Below, one piece after another: positions 33,293 to 43,451 of a DNA stretch of 64,000 nucleotides (position 1 is the stretch's first letter; each line of letters opens with the position of its first letter). The stretch covers positions 1-64,000 of the forward strand of contig NZ_JACHKT010000018.1 in NCBI RefSeq assembly GCF_014204325.1. Direction: 5' to 3'. The notes beneath the pieces are model-generated. The model did not search any database. It was given only the letters and a program-made list of their open reading frames with translations, and was not told the origin of the DNA. The position numbers and the translations under genes were made by a program. The DNA comes from Arcicella rosea (GTDB taxonomy: Bacteria; Bacteroidota; Bacteroidia; Cytophagales; Spirosomataceae).

Positions 33293-34672
33293 ATGTCAAA
33301 TTCAAGAAGAGATTTTATTAGAAAAATCGGTGGGACATCCGCTCTACTTTTTGGTGGTGCGGCTCTTACCGATGCTTACGGAAAAACCTTTACCTTAGAA
33401 CCAACCGCAAAAATCTCTGCCAATGACAAAGTACGCATTGCTTTGATTGGCTCAGGCATTATCGGACATTATGATGCCGATACAGCCCTACAAGTACCCG
33501 GAGTTGAAATCGTTGCCGTTTGTGATTTATACAAAGGGCGTTTGGAAAGAGCCAAAGAAAAATGGGGAAATGATATTTTTACGACCAGAGATTATCGTGA
33601 GATTCTGAGCAGAAAAGATATTGATGCCGTTTTGGTTTGTACTTCTGACCACTGGCACGATAAAATTTCAATTGATGCCATGAATGCTGGCAAGCATGTG
33701 TATTGTGAAAAACCAATGGTTCATCATATCGAAGAAGGGCAGGCGGTGATTGATGCACAGAAAAAAACGGGTAAAGTATTTCAAGTAGGTTCGCAAGTGG
33801 CGAGCAGTAGCGTTACTTGGGAAGCCAAGAAAATCTACGAATCGGGCATTATTGGTGAATTGGTTTATGTAGAAGCCACCAACGACCGTACTTCTGCCAA
33901 CGGTGCTTGGCAATATACCATTCCGACGGATGCTTCAACCCAAACGGTAGATTGGGATACATATATTGGCGATGCTCCTAAAATGCCTTTTGATGCAAAA
34001 AGATTTTTCCGTTGGAGAAATTACAAAGACTACGGAACAGGCGTAGCGGGCGATTTATTTGTGCATTTATTAACCAATTTACATACCATTACAGGTTCAA
34101 CTGGACCAAACAAAATTTTTGCATTGGGCGATTTGAACCTCTGGAAAGATGGCAGAGACGCTTACGATATTGTTACGGCTTTAATGAATTATCCAGCAAC
34201 TAAAGCGAACCCCTCATTTCAGTTTTTTACCAGAGTAAACTTAGCTGACGGTGGCAGTGGTGGCTCTCCTACTCGTTTGATTGGGACAGAAGGCGTAATA
34301 GAATTATCATGGGGAGGCTTGAAAGTGAAGAATTTCAAACGTCCGAAAGCACCAGAAATCGGTGGTTATGATTCTTTAGCTACTTTCTCGAAAGCAGAAC
34401 AAGAAGCTTCAATGAAAGCTTACAAAGCCATGTACTCTGATGAAGATACCAAATGGCAATATGGGAAAGAAATTACTTTTAAAACACCAGACGGTTACGA
34501 TTCTCGACTCGACCATTTTATTAATTTCTTTGAATCAATCCGAACAGGAAAAAAAGTTTGGGAAGATGCTACTTTTGGATTGAGAGCCGCCGCACCAGCA
34601 TTGGCTTGTAACAAAAGTGCAGAGATTGGGAAACCAGTAATTTGGAATCCAGAGACAATGAAATTAGGATAA
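33293..34672 (+). CDS. Gfo/Idh/MocA family oxidoreductase with Tat signal
   Basis: A 459-residue NAD(P)-dependent dehydrogenase exported by the Tat pathway: the N-terminus contains SRRDFIRK followed by a hydrophobic stretch. The Rossmann motif is IALIGSGIIGHYDADT near residue 50, and the Gfo/Idh/MocA signature CEKPMVHHIEEG lies near residue 138. The C-terminal beta-sheet domain includes GGSGGSPTRLIGTEG. Periplasmic members in Bacteroidota often act on sugars or cyclitols. No sugar-utilisation genes are adjacent, so the substrate is unknown. Confidence 0.9.
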   Translation: MSNSRRDFIRKIGGTSALLFGGAALTDAYGKTFTLEPTAKISANDKVRIALIGSGIIGHYDADTALQVPGVEIVAVCDLYKGRLERAKEKWGNDIFTTRDYREILSRKDIDAVLVCTSDHWHDKISIDAMNAGKHVYCEKPMVHHIEEGQAVIDAQKKTGKVFQVGSQVASSSVTWEAKKIYESGIIGELVYVEATNDRTSANGAWQYTIPTDASTQTVDWDTYIGDAPKMPFDAKRFFRWRNYKDYGTGVAGDLFVHLLTNLHTITGSTGPNKIFALGDLNLWKDGRDAYDIVTALMNYPATKANPSFQFFTRVNLADGGSGGSPTRLIGTEGVIELSWGGLKVKNFKRPKAPEIGGYDSLATFSKAEQEASMKAYKAMYSDEDTKWQYGKEITFKTPDGYDSRLDHFINFFESIRTGKKVWEDATFGLRAAAPALACNKSAEIGKPVIWNPETMKLG

Positions 34673-35028
34673 AACAGAAAATATTTTTTCAAGATTACAA
34701 AATTTGAAAAGGTATTTTCTCATTAAATCAAAAATAATCCGCACTTATCTTGTTTTTATAAAAATTACTTTTCATCTTGTATTAGAATTAAGTCTCAGTA
34801 AAACATTTCAGCAAATGAATTGAGGATATGAATTAAACAGTATTCTTTATGATACAATTATTCATATTAAAGTATCCATCCTAAAGATTGGTTTATTCTT
34901 TTCCTTTGATAGAATCAATTTTTAATTGTTTTTCTGATTATTTATCATGTTTATTTTTTAGAATTATTCTATTGGCTGATTACATATTTTAGTTTTTTTA
35001 CAGATTTTTTATGGGTTAGGGTTATTGA
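34673..35028. other. AT-rich gene-free spacer
   Basis: About 350 bp between convergent genes with very high AT content. I see no open frame of note, no RNA gene and no repeat in it; the terminator at its right end is listed separately. Confidence 0.4.
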
Positions 35029-35059
35029 AAAAGTCGTTGGTTATGCTAACGACTTTTTT
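35029..35059. terminator. Bidirectional terminator
   Basis: AAAAGTCGTT (35029-35038) pairs with AACGACTTTT (35048-35057), with T-runs on both strands. It sits 21 bp beyond the stop of the convergent enoyl-CoA hydratase gene. Confidence 0.8.
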
Positions 35060-35080
35060 ACTTTTTTAGACAAGCTGTTA

Positions 35081-35860
35081 TTAAAATCCTTTAAAAGTTG
35101 GCTTTCTTTTTTGTAAAAAAGCCGTTACTCCTTCTTCAAAATCCTGAGTTTTTCCTGCTAAATCTTGGTTGATGGCTTCCAATTCTAACATCTCTTCTAA
35201 AGTAGAAAAAGAAGATTGATTCAATACTTTTTTGATTAATCCAATAGCAGAAGTAGCCGATTGTGCATATTGATTAGCCATGTTGGAAACAGCTAAATCT
35301 AAGTTTTCAGAAGCAACAACAGAATTGACTAAACCCAAAGCTAAACATTCTTGGGCTTCCACTACTCTTCCTGTAGAACAAAGTTCAAATGCTTTTTGCG
35401 AACCGACAAATTTGGGTAAAAAGAACGAAGAACCAGCATCCATGATTAAACCAATACTGACAAAAATTTGAGACATTTTAGCATTTTCAGCAGCGATGAT
35501 CATATCACAAGCCAATGCCAGAGAACAACCCGCTCCTACAGCAGTTCCATTCAAACGACAAATGACAGGTTTTGGTAAATTCCTGATTGCCAAAATCATT
35601 GGATTGTAATTTTTCCGAAGAGAATCTCCCAAACTTGTAGCGTTAGTCATTCCACTTTTCAAATCTGCTCCTGAACAAAAAGCTTTTTCACCCGCTCCAG
35701 TCAATACAACTACTCGTACAGATTCATTACTCGCAGCCGCTTCAAAAGCCTGTGTAATTTCTTGAATAAGTAAAGTATTGAGTGCATTGTAAACTTCTGG
35801 GCGATTCAGCGTAATTGTACAAACGCCATTCTGAATTTGGTAAATGAGATGCTGATACAT
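35081..35860 (-). CDS. Enoyl-CoA hydratase/isomerase family protein
   Basis: A 259-residue crotonase-fold enzyme. The oxyanion-hole segments are AFCSGADLKSG (about 61-71) and NGTAVGAGCSLALACD (about 105-120). The segment IGLIMDAGSSFFLPKFVG resembles the PaaG-type pattern GLxPDAGGSWxLP, with Asp kept. An isomerase or hydratase acting on a ring-epoxide or enoyl-CoA is possible, but no phenylacetate genes are present. The gene stands alone. Confidence 0.88.
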   Translation of the reverse strand: MYQHLIYQIQNGVCTITLNRPEVYNALNTLLIQEITQAFEAAASNESVRVVVLTGAGEKAFCSGADLKSGMTNATSLGDSLRKNYNPMILAIRNLPKPVICRLNGTAVGAGCSLALACDMIIAAENAKMSQIFVSIGLIMDAGSSFFLPKFVGSQKAFELCSTGRVVEAQECLALGLVNSVVASENLDLAVSNMANQYAQSATSAIGLIKKVLNQSSFSTLEEMLELEAINQDLAGKTQDFEEGVTAFLQKRKPTFKGF

Positions 35861-35928
35861 GAGATTTGCTTTTTGGGATTATCAGCAACAATTTGGGATT
35901 TTTTTATTTATTATGCAAGCATAACATT

Positions 35929-36609
35929 TTAAATAAAGAAGATAACAACCGACAAGCTAACAGACAAACCAAGGACGGTTCCAGCTAGGATTTGTGCAGG
36001 CGTATGTGCATTAAGGTGAAGTCTTGCAGCCGTGAGATAACCAGCGACTAAAATAGCAATTAATATGGGGAAAAATAATTGTTCAATTCCTAATTTAGCC
36101 CCTATACCAGCCAACGCTCCAACCGTTCCACTGATACCAACGGCATGAGCCGATATTTTCCAGAAAAGACTAATAAACGAAACCGCTGAAATTGAAAAAG
36201 CAATACTGGTTAGAATGAGTGATACTTCTGGAAATTGGCTAAGTTTGAAAGTAAAAAAAACAGCTACAAAAGTATAAATTGCCACAGTAACCAAATAGGG
36301 GACTCTCCTATCAGCCAAAGTTTCCATCTTTAAATCTTTGATTATTTTGAAACGATGAAGTGCATAAATACAAAATACTGGTAAGATAAAAGTTTGTAAA
36401 AAAATGAGTAATAAAAGCCCAAGTTTTAAGCTCATCATACCTACACGAGAAGTACCATTGAATAATTCAAGGTTATGAATGGATTCAGGAGCAACATAAA
36501 AAAGTACAGCAAAAATGATGGTTGGCATAGCCAAAGGATGCAACAATGCTGATAATATTTGGGCAAAACGTGTGTTCAAGTGGTTTTTGTTTATTAGGCT
36601 TTCAGTCAT
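35929..36609 (-). CDS. PAP2-like membrane phosphatase family protein
   Basis: A 226-residue protein with about six membrane helices. The C-terminal half keeps weakened acid-phosphatase motifs: SAHAVGISG (motif 2, SGH-like) and ARLHLNAHTPAQILAG (motif 3, with Arg and His). The N-terminal motif KxxxxxxRP is not clear; LADRRVPYLV may correspond. Known PAP2 membrane proteins dephosphorylate lipid phosphates or undecaprenyl pyrophosphate. Activity is uncertain because of the motif changes. Confidence 0.7.
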   Translation of the reverse strand: MTESLINKNHLNTRFAQILSALLHPLAMPTIIFAVLFYVAPESIHNLELFNGTSRVGMMSLKLGLLLLIFLQTFILPVFCIYALHRFKIIKDLKMETLADRRVPYLVTVAIYTFVAVFFTFKLSQFPEVSLILTSIAFSISAVSFISLFWKISAHAVGISGTVGALAGIGAKLGIEQLFFPILIAILVAGYLTAARLHLNAHTPAQILAGTVLGLSVSLSVVIFFI

Positions 36610-36683
36610 CAGCTTTCAGCCAGTAAGTTTTTTTTTACAGAATAATATTGCCGAAAGCTGAAAGCTGACGACTGAAAGCCTCC

Positions 36684-38141
36684 TCACAACTGCTTCCTAA
36701 GCCTCGCCACTGGTATATTTAATTGTTCACGATATTTAGCAACGGTTCTTCTGGCGATATTATAGCCTTTTTCATTCAGAAATTTTTCTAATTTATCATC
36801 AGAAAGCGGATTCTTTTTAGATTCATTATCAATTAATTCTTTCAAAATATTTTTTACTTCACGGCTTGAAACATCTTCTCCTGAATCTGTAGCAATACCT
36901 TCAGAAAAAAAGTATTTTAAAGGATACAAGCCAAATTCTGTTTGAACCGATTTACTACTTGCCACCCTCGAAACCGTTGAAATATCCATATCAATTTGTG
37001 TGGCAATATCTTTCAAAATCATTGGTCGCAATTTAGATTCATCACCTGTCAAGAAAAACTCTTTTTGATAGTCCAAAATAGCTTTCATCGTTCTCAGCAA
37101 AGTATTTTGTCTTTGTTTGATGGCATCAATAAACCATTTTGCCGAATCTAATTTCTGTTTAATAAAAGTAACAGTTTCTTTAATGGCTTTGTTATTTTTA
37201 TCACTCTTATCATAAGTATCCAACATTTCATGAAAGGAATGGCTAACTCTGAGTTCTGGAGCATTTTTGGCATTCAAATAAAGTTCTAATTTCCCATTTG
37301 AATTGGTTAAAATATAATCTGGCAATAAGAACTGAACTACTCCGCCGTCTTCTTCGGCAGCACCAGGCCTAGGATTTAATTTAGTGATGAGTTTGATGGT
37401 TTGTTTCAATTCTTCATCATCAATTCCTAAGCGTTTTTGAATTTTATCGTAATGTTTTTTTGAAAATTCTTCAAAACTATCTTCAATAATCCTAATGGCA
37501 TCTTGCACAAAAGGGTCATGAACATCTTTTCTATCTAATTGTAGCAAAAGACATTCTTGTAAATCTCTAGCCGCAATGCCAGCAGGGTCAAAAGTTTGTA
37601 TTTGCTTTAAAACTACTTCAATCTCTTCGATGGTTGTATAAATTCCTTGTGTAAAGGCCAAGTCGTTCACTACAGCTTGCAAGGGTCGGCGAATATATCC
37701 ATCTGTTTCAATTGAACCAATCAACTGTTTCCCAATAATTTCTTGTTGTTCGTCTAGCTTCAAAAAACCTAATTGGTCTATCAAATGGTCATTTAAACTT
37801 GAAGTCATGGCAATGGGCATCTCTCTATCTTCATCATCCGAATTTCCATCGCCTTGCATTTTATAGCCATTATAATCATCACTCAAATACGACTCTACAT
37901 CAATATCTCTATCATCATATTCCTTAAATTCTTCGTCAGCGTAATCATCAAAATCATCATCGTATTCATCGGCTTCTCTTACTTCAATTTCAGCACCTTC
38001 TTCTAAAGCAGGATTTATTTCTAACTCCTCCTCAATCCGAGCGGATAATTCAAAAGTTGGTATCTGCAACAGTTTGATAAACTGAATTTGCTGAGGAGAT
38101 AACCTTTGCTGAAGGCTTTGATTAAGACTAAGTTTCTGCAT
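36684..38141 (-). CDS. rpoN: RNA polymerase sigma-54 factor RpoN
   Basis: A 485-residue sigma-54. Region I is glutamine- and leucine-rich (LSLNQSLQQRLSPQQIQFIK). Region II is an acidic stretch (EADEYDDDFDDYADEEF). The core-binding domain follows, and the C-terminal DNA-binding region ends with the RpoN box ARRTVAKYREQLNIP. The factor recognises -24/-12 promoters and needs AAA+ activators. No clear -24/-12 sites were spotted in the window's spacers. Confidence 0.97.
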   Translation of the reverse strand: MQKLSLNQSLQQRLSPQQIQFIKLLQIPTFELSARIEEELEINPALEEGAEIEVREADEYDDDFDDYADEEFKEYDDRDIDVESYLSDDYNGYKMQGDGNSDDEDREMPIAMTSSLNDHLIDQLGFLKLDEQQEIIGKQLIGSIETDGYIRRPLQAVVNDLAFTQGIYTTIEEIEVVLKQIQTFDPAGIAARDLQECLLLQLDRKDVHDPFVQDAIRIIEDSFEEFSKKHYDKIQKRLGIDDEELKQTIKLITKLNPRPGAAEEDGGVVQFLLPDYILTNSNGKLELYLNAKNAPELRVSHSFHEMLDTYDKSDKNNKAIKETVTFIKQKLDSAKWFIDAIKQRQNTLLRTMKAILDYQKEFFLTGDESKLRPMILKDIATQIDMDISTVSRVASSKSVQTEFGLYPLKYFFSEGIATDSGEDVSSREVKNILKELIDNESKKNPLSDDKLEKFLNEKGYNIARRTVAKYREQLNIPVARLRKQL

Positions 38142-38581
38142 AAATCAATAAAAGTGATTGCGTAATCGTAAATTTTCTTGGTTATTGTGTTGATGAAAAC
38201 CAAAACCGACAGCCTTATCAACTATCTTGCCAAATTTATTGAAATAAATAACAAAACTGACACAATTATTAAACTATTTCAGCTAAAAATAGACAAATTA
38301 TTAATAATCAAAATTTTACACATCGCAACCATGTAAAGTTTACGCCTTTGTTAACTCATTTTAAATAAAAATAGATTCATAAAACAAAGATTCTAGAATC
38401 GAGAACATCCACTCTTTTATCTTGATAAAGTACAAGTATTGAATTATAAACCACGAAAAACACACTCCGATTCGGTAATTGTAAGAATTGTAAGTAATTT
38501 TGAAACTTATAAAATGATTAATACGAGTGGTTTAAGTTTGTTCAAAGGCAAACTAAGAATCCAAAATCCGAAATTATAGCA
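38142..38581. other. Divergent intergenic region rpoN-asnS
   Basis: About 440 bp between divergent essential-type genes; it must hold both promoters but no full TTTG/TAnnTTTG pair could be assigned with confidence. The only structure noted is the 12-bp palindrome GATTCTAGAATC near 38390. No RNA gene was recognised. Confidence 0.4.
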
Positions 38582-40012
38582 ATGCAAATCAAGCAAATTT
38601 TAGCCGAAGCCCTTGTTGGCGAAGAAATAACTGTAAAAGGTTGGGTAAGAACGAAACGTGTACAACCAAATGTAATTTTTATTAATATCAATGACGGTTC
38701 AGTAATTCATAATATTCAGGCAGTTGCAGAGCCGGGCGTAATTGATGAAGATACACTTAAATTAATTACGACGGGTTCTTGTGTTGCCGTTTCGGGTACG
38801 CTTATTGAATCAAAAGGTTCGGGACAAAGAGTAGAATTACAAGTAAAAACGGCTCAGGTTTATGGCACAGCCGACCCAGAGAAATATCCTTTACAACCGA
38901 AAAAACACTCGTTGGAATTCTTGCGTGAAATCGCTCACTTGCGTCCACGTACTAATACTTTTTCAGCCATTCTTCGTATTCGTCACTCGTTGGCATTTGC
39001 GATTCATCAATATTTTAACGACAACGGATTCTTCTATTTACATACGCCAATCATTACAGGTTCGGATGCAGAAGGTGCTGGTGAAATGTTTCATGTAACA
39101 ACATTAGATCCGAAAAATCCGCCATTGAACGAAGATGGTTCTGTAAACTACAAAGAAGATTTCTTCGGAAAAGAAACTAATTTAACGGTTTCTGGACAAT
39201 TGGAAGGCGAATTGGGAGCGATGGCTTTATCGAAAGTTTATACTTTTGGACCTACTTTCCGTGCTGAAAATTCAAATACTGCTCGTCACTTAGCTGAATT
39301 CTGGATGATTGAACCAGAAGTTGCTTTCTATGAATTAGAAGACAATATGCGTTTGGCAGAAGATTTTACAAAGTATGTTATTAATTATGCTTTAGAAAAC
39401 TGTGCCGACGATTTAGCTTTCCTTGAAAATCGTTTGAAAGACGAAGAAAAAACGAAAAAAGCCGAAGAACGTTCGGAATTGGCTTTAGTTGAAAAACTTC
39501 GTTTTGTAGTTGATAACGAGTACGTAAAATTGACTTATACCGAAGCGATTCAGATTTTATTATCATCGAAACGCCATAAAGAAGGTAAATTCCAATATCC
39601 AGTTCAGTGGGGAATTGATTTACAATCAGAACACGAGCGTTATTTGGTAGAAAAACACTTCAAAAAACCAGTGATTTTGACCAACTATCCAAAAGACATC
39701 AAAGCATTTTACATGAAATTGGACGAAGATGGAAAGACAGTTCGTGCGATGGACGTATTGTTCCCGGGCATTGGCGAAATCATTGGTGGTTCTCAGCGTG
39801 AAGATAATTATGAAAAATTATTACAACGTACCAAAGATGTAGGCATCCACGAAGATACTATTTGGTGGTACTTAGAAACTCGTCAGTTCGGAACAGCACC
39901 GCACTCAGGTTTTGGTATTGGTTTCGAGCGTTTGGTAATGTTTGTAACAGGAATGACCAACATCCGTGACGTAATTCCTTTCCCACGTACTCCAAAATCA
40001 GCGGAATTTTAA
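38582..40012 (+). CDS. asnS: Asparaginyl-tRNA synthetase
   Basis: A 476-residue class IIb aminoacyl-tRNA synthetase that charges tRNA-Asn. The N-terminal OB-fold anticodon-binding domain (about 1-105) opens [22 protein letters not shown]. Motif 2 is [22 protein letters not shown] and motif 3 is [21 protein letters not shown]; the C-terminus [11 protein letters not shown] is typical of AsnS. It has an insertion (about 275-350) with charged residues, as usual for bacterial AsnS. Confidence 0.97.
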   Translation: MQIKQILAEALVGEEITVKGWVRTKRVQPNVIFININDGSVIHNIQAVAEPGVIDEDTLKLITTGSCVAVSGTLIESKGSGQRVELQVKTAQVYGTADPEKYPLQPKKHSLEFLREIAHLRPRTNTFSAILRIRHSLAFAIHQYFNDNGFFYLHTPIITGSDAEGAGEMFHVTTLDPKNPPLNEDGSVNYKEDFFGKETNLTVSGQLEGELGAMALSKVYTFGPTFRAENSNTARHLAEFWMIEPEVAFYELEDNMRLAEDFTKYVINYALENCADDLAFLENRLKDEEKTKKAEERSELALVEKLRFVVDNEYVKLTYTEAIQILLSSKRHKEGKFQYPVQWGIDLQSEHERYLVEKHFKKPVILTNYPKDIKAFYMKLDEDGKTVRAMDVLFPGIGEIIGGSQREDNYEKLLQRTKDVGIHEDTIWWYLETRQFGTAPHSGFGIGFERLVMFVTGMTNIRDVIPFPRTPKSAEF

Positions 40013-40023
40013 ACAATTGTGAG

Positions 40024-40095
40024 TGAGTGATTTAGCGAATGAGTGATTTTTTTTAGTAAATTGATTACTAAATCACTCATTCATTAAATCACTCA
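40024..40095. terminator. Long hairpin after asnS (GAGTGATTTA family)
   Basis: Arms of 26 bp (40024-40049 and 40070-40095) pair with two mismatches; each arm holds two copies of a GAGTGATTT-like word. A run of T follows the first arm. It starts 12 bp after asnS. Related words recur after murA (49013) and near 58992-59047. Confidence 0.6.
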
Positions 40096-40102
40096 ATTAC
40101 TT

Positions 40103-40567
40103 ATGCTGAAAAAATCTCTTTCCTTTTTACTTCTTTTCTTGGGAATTACTTTCGCTCTTACTGCTCAAAATTCGGAAGAAAAAGCGGTTCAAGCTGTCGT
40201 TGAACAATTGTTTACTGGAATGCAAAAACACGATTCAACGATGATTCGTGCTACCTTTCATCCCACTGCCCGAATGCAATCGATTGGCATTAACCGTAAA
40301 ACCAATGTTATGGCTCTGACAACCGAAGAAAACATCGACGGTTTTGTGAAGCAAATTGGTTCTTTACCAGCCAATGTACAAATTGAAGAAAGAGTATTAA
40401 GTTACGAAATCAGGATTGACGGAAACATGGCTACCGCTTGGACTCCCTACGAATTGTATGTAAACGGCAAACGCCAACACTGCGGCGTGGACGCCTTTCA
40501 ATTTTACAAAACCGAAAACGGTTGGAAAATTATTGCATTGGCTGATACTCGTCGGAAGTGTGAATAA
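40103..40567 (+). CDS. NTF2-like (SnoaL/lumazine-binding-like) exported protein
   Basis: A 154-residue protein with a signal peptide (ending LTAQ) and one NTF2-like cone domain: VEQLFTGMQKHDSTMIRATFHP at the N-terminus of the domain, WTPYELYVNGK in the sheet, and FQFYKTENGWKIIALADTRRKC at the end. This matches the nuclear-transport-factor-2-family proteins common in Bacteroidota. No catalytic function is assigned. A hairpin terminator region follows (AGGTCAGCCC with AAGCTGACCT near 40591-40613). Confidence 0.8.
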   Translation: MLKKSLSFLLLFLGITFALTAQNSEEKAVQAVVEQLFTGMQKHDSTMIRATFHPTARMQSIGINRKTNVMALTTEENIDGFVKQIGSLPANVQIEERVLSYEIRIDGNMATAWTPYELYVNGKRQHCGVDAFQFYKTENGWKIIALADTRRKCE

Positions 40568-40651
40568 GATATAAAACTAAGATTTTTAGAGGTCAGCCCA
40601 GAAAGCTGACCTTTTTTAATTATTTTGCATCAGAAATACGAAACAGACTCC

Positions 40652-42073
40652 ATGAAAGTTACAGAATTATATATCAAAGAATACAATCAATTTAAAGACT
40701 TCCGTTTGGATTTAACTTATCCAGAAGGACATCCAAAAGCTGGACAAGCTTTGGATAAAGTATGTTTTATTGGACAAAGCGGGACTGGAAAGACTTCAAT
40801 TCTAAATTTAATCTCATCATTAATCGAAAGTAAAATTGACATACCGTATGGTCAACATATTCGACACACCTTTACAGATAACAACCCTCCTAAAAGCTGG
40901 GTTTACAGTAGTAATGAAAAAAATAAAATAATACCTGAAAGTTTTTTGGGTAAAATAGTAGTTATTGAAAATTCTAAAGACAGATTCAATGAACTTGTTA
41001 TTGTAAACGAATTAGTAGAAATTACTCAAAATGGATATTCTTCTAAAGTCTCTGTATTTAACAATCAAGAAATGTTAGATGATGGAAATGTCGAAATATT
41101 TCTTGAGAAATATAATCATAAGAAAAAAGAACTCATAAATTATGAAGCTGGTTTGAGTTTTAAGCAAATAGAAAATGAGAAAAATTCTTCAAAAATTAGT
41201 ATTGATAATAATTCAAACATTATAAAAATAGCAAACTTAGATTTCAATGAAATATGGCAAAAAATAAACAATGTGCTTACTTCTTACAGAGAACAAGAAA
41301 TTAAAGAGCGAATTAAAATGTCTGAAGTAATACAAAACTCATTATCTGATCAATATAAAATTTTAAAAACAGTCGAAGATTTTAATAACTGGCAAAAATC
41401 TAATATAAATCCAATCTTCAAACTTGCTGAGTATTTAGATTCTTTGCTAAATGAATTTAACTTACAAGTTAGAACAAAACTTGATTTTCAAAAAACAGAA
41501 GATATTAGCTCAATAAAAATTGAAACGATTAATGGGGTTGAAGTCCCAAACCCTTTCCTTAGTAGTGGAACTAAACAGGTTATTTTTACTGGACTCCCTC
41601 TATATTCACTTAAACCTGACAATCTTATTATTCTTTTTGATGAGCCAGAATGTTCTCTTTACCCAAATATTCAGTTAAAAATCGTAGATTTTTATAAATC
41701 ACTTACTCATAATTGTCAGCTTTTCTTTGCTACCCATTCGCCTTTAGTGGCTTCGTCTTTTGAACCTTGGGAAATTGTTGAATTGAAGTTCAATGACGAA
41801 GGCTATGTATATCAAGAGCTATATTATGACAAGGAAAAAGGCAGAAACGTAGATAATTATACAATCTATCCTCAATATTTGACTTGGACAGGCATTTTAC
41901 AAAAAGTATTTGATTTAGACCAAGAAGGTAATGATTTGAGAAACAAACAATTAGTTCGTATTGCAACTTTAGAAAGTCAGTTGAAACACAATCATTTGAG
42001 TTTGGAAAAAAAGAAAGAAAAATTTGAAGAGTATAAAAAATTGGCTACACTTTTAAATTGGGAATTAAAGTAA
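40652..42073 (+). CDS. ptuA: Septu-like defence AAA ATPase (PtuA-like)
   Basis: A 473-residue SMC/OLD-like ATPase. Walker A is GQSGTGKTS, the signature-like loop is LSSGTKQ (about residue 305), Walker B is LIILFDEPECSLYP, and the switch His is in FFATHSPLVASS. A charged coiled-coil-like insertion lies between. The next gene, starting 1 bp after the stop, encodes an HNH-type protein, the two-gene layout of type I Septu. The ATG at 40652 is chosen over a TTG 27 bp upstream. No reverse transcriptase is adjacent, so it is not a retron. Confidence 0.78.
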   Translation: MKVTELYIKEYNQFKDFRLDLTYPEGHPKAGQALDKVCFIGQSGTGKTSILNLISSLIESKIDIPYGQHIRHTFTDNNPPKSWVYSSNEKNKIIPESFLGKIVVIENSKDRFNELVIVNELVEITQNGYSSKVSVFNNQEMLDDGNVEIFLEKYNHKKKELINYEAGLSFKQIENEKNSSKISIDNNSNIIKIANLDFNEIWQKINNVLTSYREQEIKERIKMSEVIQNSLSDQYKILKTVEDFNNWQKSNINPIFKLAEYLDSLLNEFNLQVRTKLDFQKTEDISSIKIETINGVEVPNPFLSSGTKQVIFTGLPLYSLKPDNLIILFDEPECSLYPNIQLKIVDFYKSLTHNCQLFFATHSPLVASSFEPWEIVELKFNDEGYVYQELYYDKEKGRNVDNYTIYPQYLTWTGILQKVFDLDQEGNDLRNKQLVRIATLESQLKHNHLSLEKKKEKFEEYKKLATLLNWELK

Positions 42074-42074
42074 A

Positions 42075-42722
42075 ATGAGAAAAATTGATAAATCTACCAT
42101 ACTTTCTAAGGCTTATAAAACATGGGAAGAAGCCTTAGAAAATAATCATCAAAAACATCCAAAGTATAATTCAAGTGCATTTGAGTTCTATAAAGATATT
42201 GTAATGAATCTTTACCATTGCCAAAATGGTCTCTGTGCTTATACTGAAAAAGCTATTTTACTCAATGGTTTTGAACAAGATAAATGGTCGGAAGATGGGC
42301 GGTATGTAAATTCAATACCTTTTCATTTTGGTGAATTAGAGCATTTTGACGAAAGTCTAAAAGATAATAAAGCATGGTTATGGGATAATTTATTGATGGT
42401 TGAAAGTAAAATCAACCGAAAGAAAAGTACGAAAGCCTCAGATAATATTCTGAAACCAGACAGTTCAAATTATAATCCATTTGAATTATTAGCCTATAAT
42501 CACGAAGAACATATTTTTTATCCAAATCCAATCCTTGATGAAAATCTAATAAAACGTATAGAAGAGATGATTGATATTTTAGGCTTAAATTATGTGAAAG
42601 ACTGGCGTAAAAAATATATTTCAGAACGAATCAAAGCCATTGAGTTTGGTTTAGAGCCAGAACCTGCAAAAGAATACGTAACCGCCTACGAAATGACACT
42701 AAGAAATCTTAATCTTCAATAA
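42075..42722 (+). CDS. ptuB: Septu-like HNH endonuclease (PtuB-like)
   Basis: A 215-residue protein with the layout of the PtuB/TIGR02646 HNH family: C49-QNGL-C54 then AYTE, E89-H90-F in the ELEHF segment, and WDNLLMVESKINRKK (Asn105, Asn114), then NPFELLAYN. Typical members have CxYCE at the first site; here the second cysteine is Thr, so a zinc ligand appears lost. The HNH core His and Asn are retained. It is translationally linked to the ATPase gene (1-bp gap). Confidence 0.78.
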   Translation: MRKIDKSTILSKAYKTWEEALENNHQKHPKYNSSAFEFYKDIVMNLYHCQNGLCAYTEKAILLNGFEQDKWSEDGRYVNSIPFHFGELEHFDESLKDNKAWLWDNLLMVESKINRKKSTKASDNILKPDSSNYNPFELLAYNHEEHIFYPNPILDENLIKRIEEMIDILGLNYVKDWRKKYISERIKAIEFGLEPEPAKEYVTAYEMTLRNLNLQ

Positions 42723-42790
42723 AATTTCAAAAATATTTGGAATTTTATTTTTTCATAATTTACTTTGCAATACAAAGTAATTTGAAAAAC

Positions 42791-43402
42791 ATGAACCAAC
42801 ATCTACAAGATATTTCTGACATACGTTCAATGATGGAACGTTCAAGCCGATTTATTTCCTTTAGTGGTCTATCGGGAGTATTTGCAGGCTCTTTTGCTTT
42901 GGTGGGTGCTTATTTGGCCTATCAAAGAATCCTTGCAGACTATCCATCCAATTATATTAATTTACAGGATAATACTCCTCTATTAAAATATATTTTAATA
43001 GACGGAATCGTTGTCTTGCTACTTTCTCTTAGTTTTGCAAGCTATTTCAGCCTTAGAAGTGCCAAACGCAGAGGTTTAAGTATTTGGACGAGTACTTCAA
43101 AAAGACTACTAAGTAGTATAGCAGTTCCTTTGGTGTCGGGAGGTTTGTTTAGTTTAATTTTATTGAAACATGCACCGCATTTAATAGATGCTACCACACT
43201 AATTTTCTACGGATTGGCTATCGTAAACGCTTCAAAATATACTTATGATGAACTTCGTTTTCTTGGCTATATCGAAATAGTTTTGGGCTTATTATGTGCT
43301 TTTTTAGACCAATGGAAGCTTGGTTTGTTATTTTGGGCAATTGGCTTTGGGGCATTACACATTATTTATGGCATTGTGATGTACCGTAAATATGAATCTT
43401 GA
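42791..43402 (+). CDS. Hypothetical membrane protein, first gene of the DUF4173 operon
   Basis: A 203-residue protein with about six membrane helices. The conserved N-terminus reads MNQHLQDISDIRSMMERSSR and runs into a first helix FISFSGLSGVFAGSFALVGAYL. It resembles a family common in Bacteroidota next to the same winged-helix gene. The ATG at 42791 is preferred over an upstream TTG. Function is unknown. Confidence 0.7.
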   Translation: MNQHLQDISDIRSMMERSSRFISFSGLSGVFAGSFALVGAYLAYQRILADYPSNYINLQDNTPLLKYILIDGIVVLLLSLSFASYFSLRSAKRRGLSIWTSTSKRLLSSIAVPLVSGGLFSLILLKHAPHLIDATTLIFYGLAIVNASKYTYDELRFLGYIEIVLGLLCAFLDQWKLGLLFWAIGFGALHIIYGIVMYRKYES

Positions 43403-43451
43403 TTTGAAAATTTGATAATTGTTTTTACCTAAAATTATCAGATTGAATATT

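Noticed and set aside
38142-38581. Sigma-54 promoter or riboswitch near rpoN-asnS
   Set aside because: No GG-N10-GC pair in context and no conserved riboswitch core could be identified by eye.
40652-42722. Retron with ATPase and HNH effectors
   Set aside because: No reverse transcriptase gene and no msr/msd-like structure are present next to the pair.
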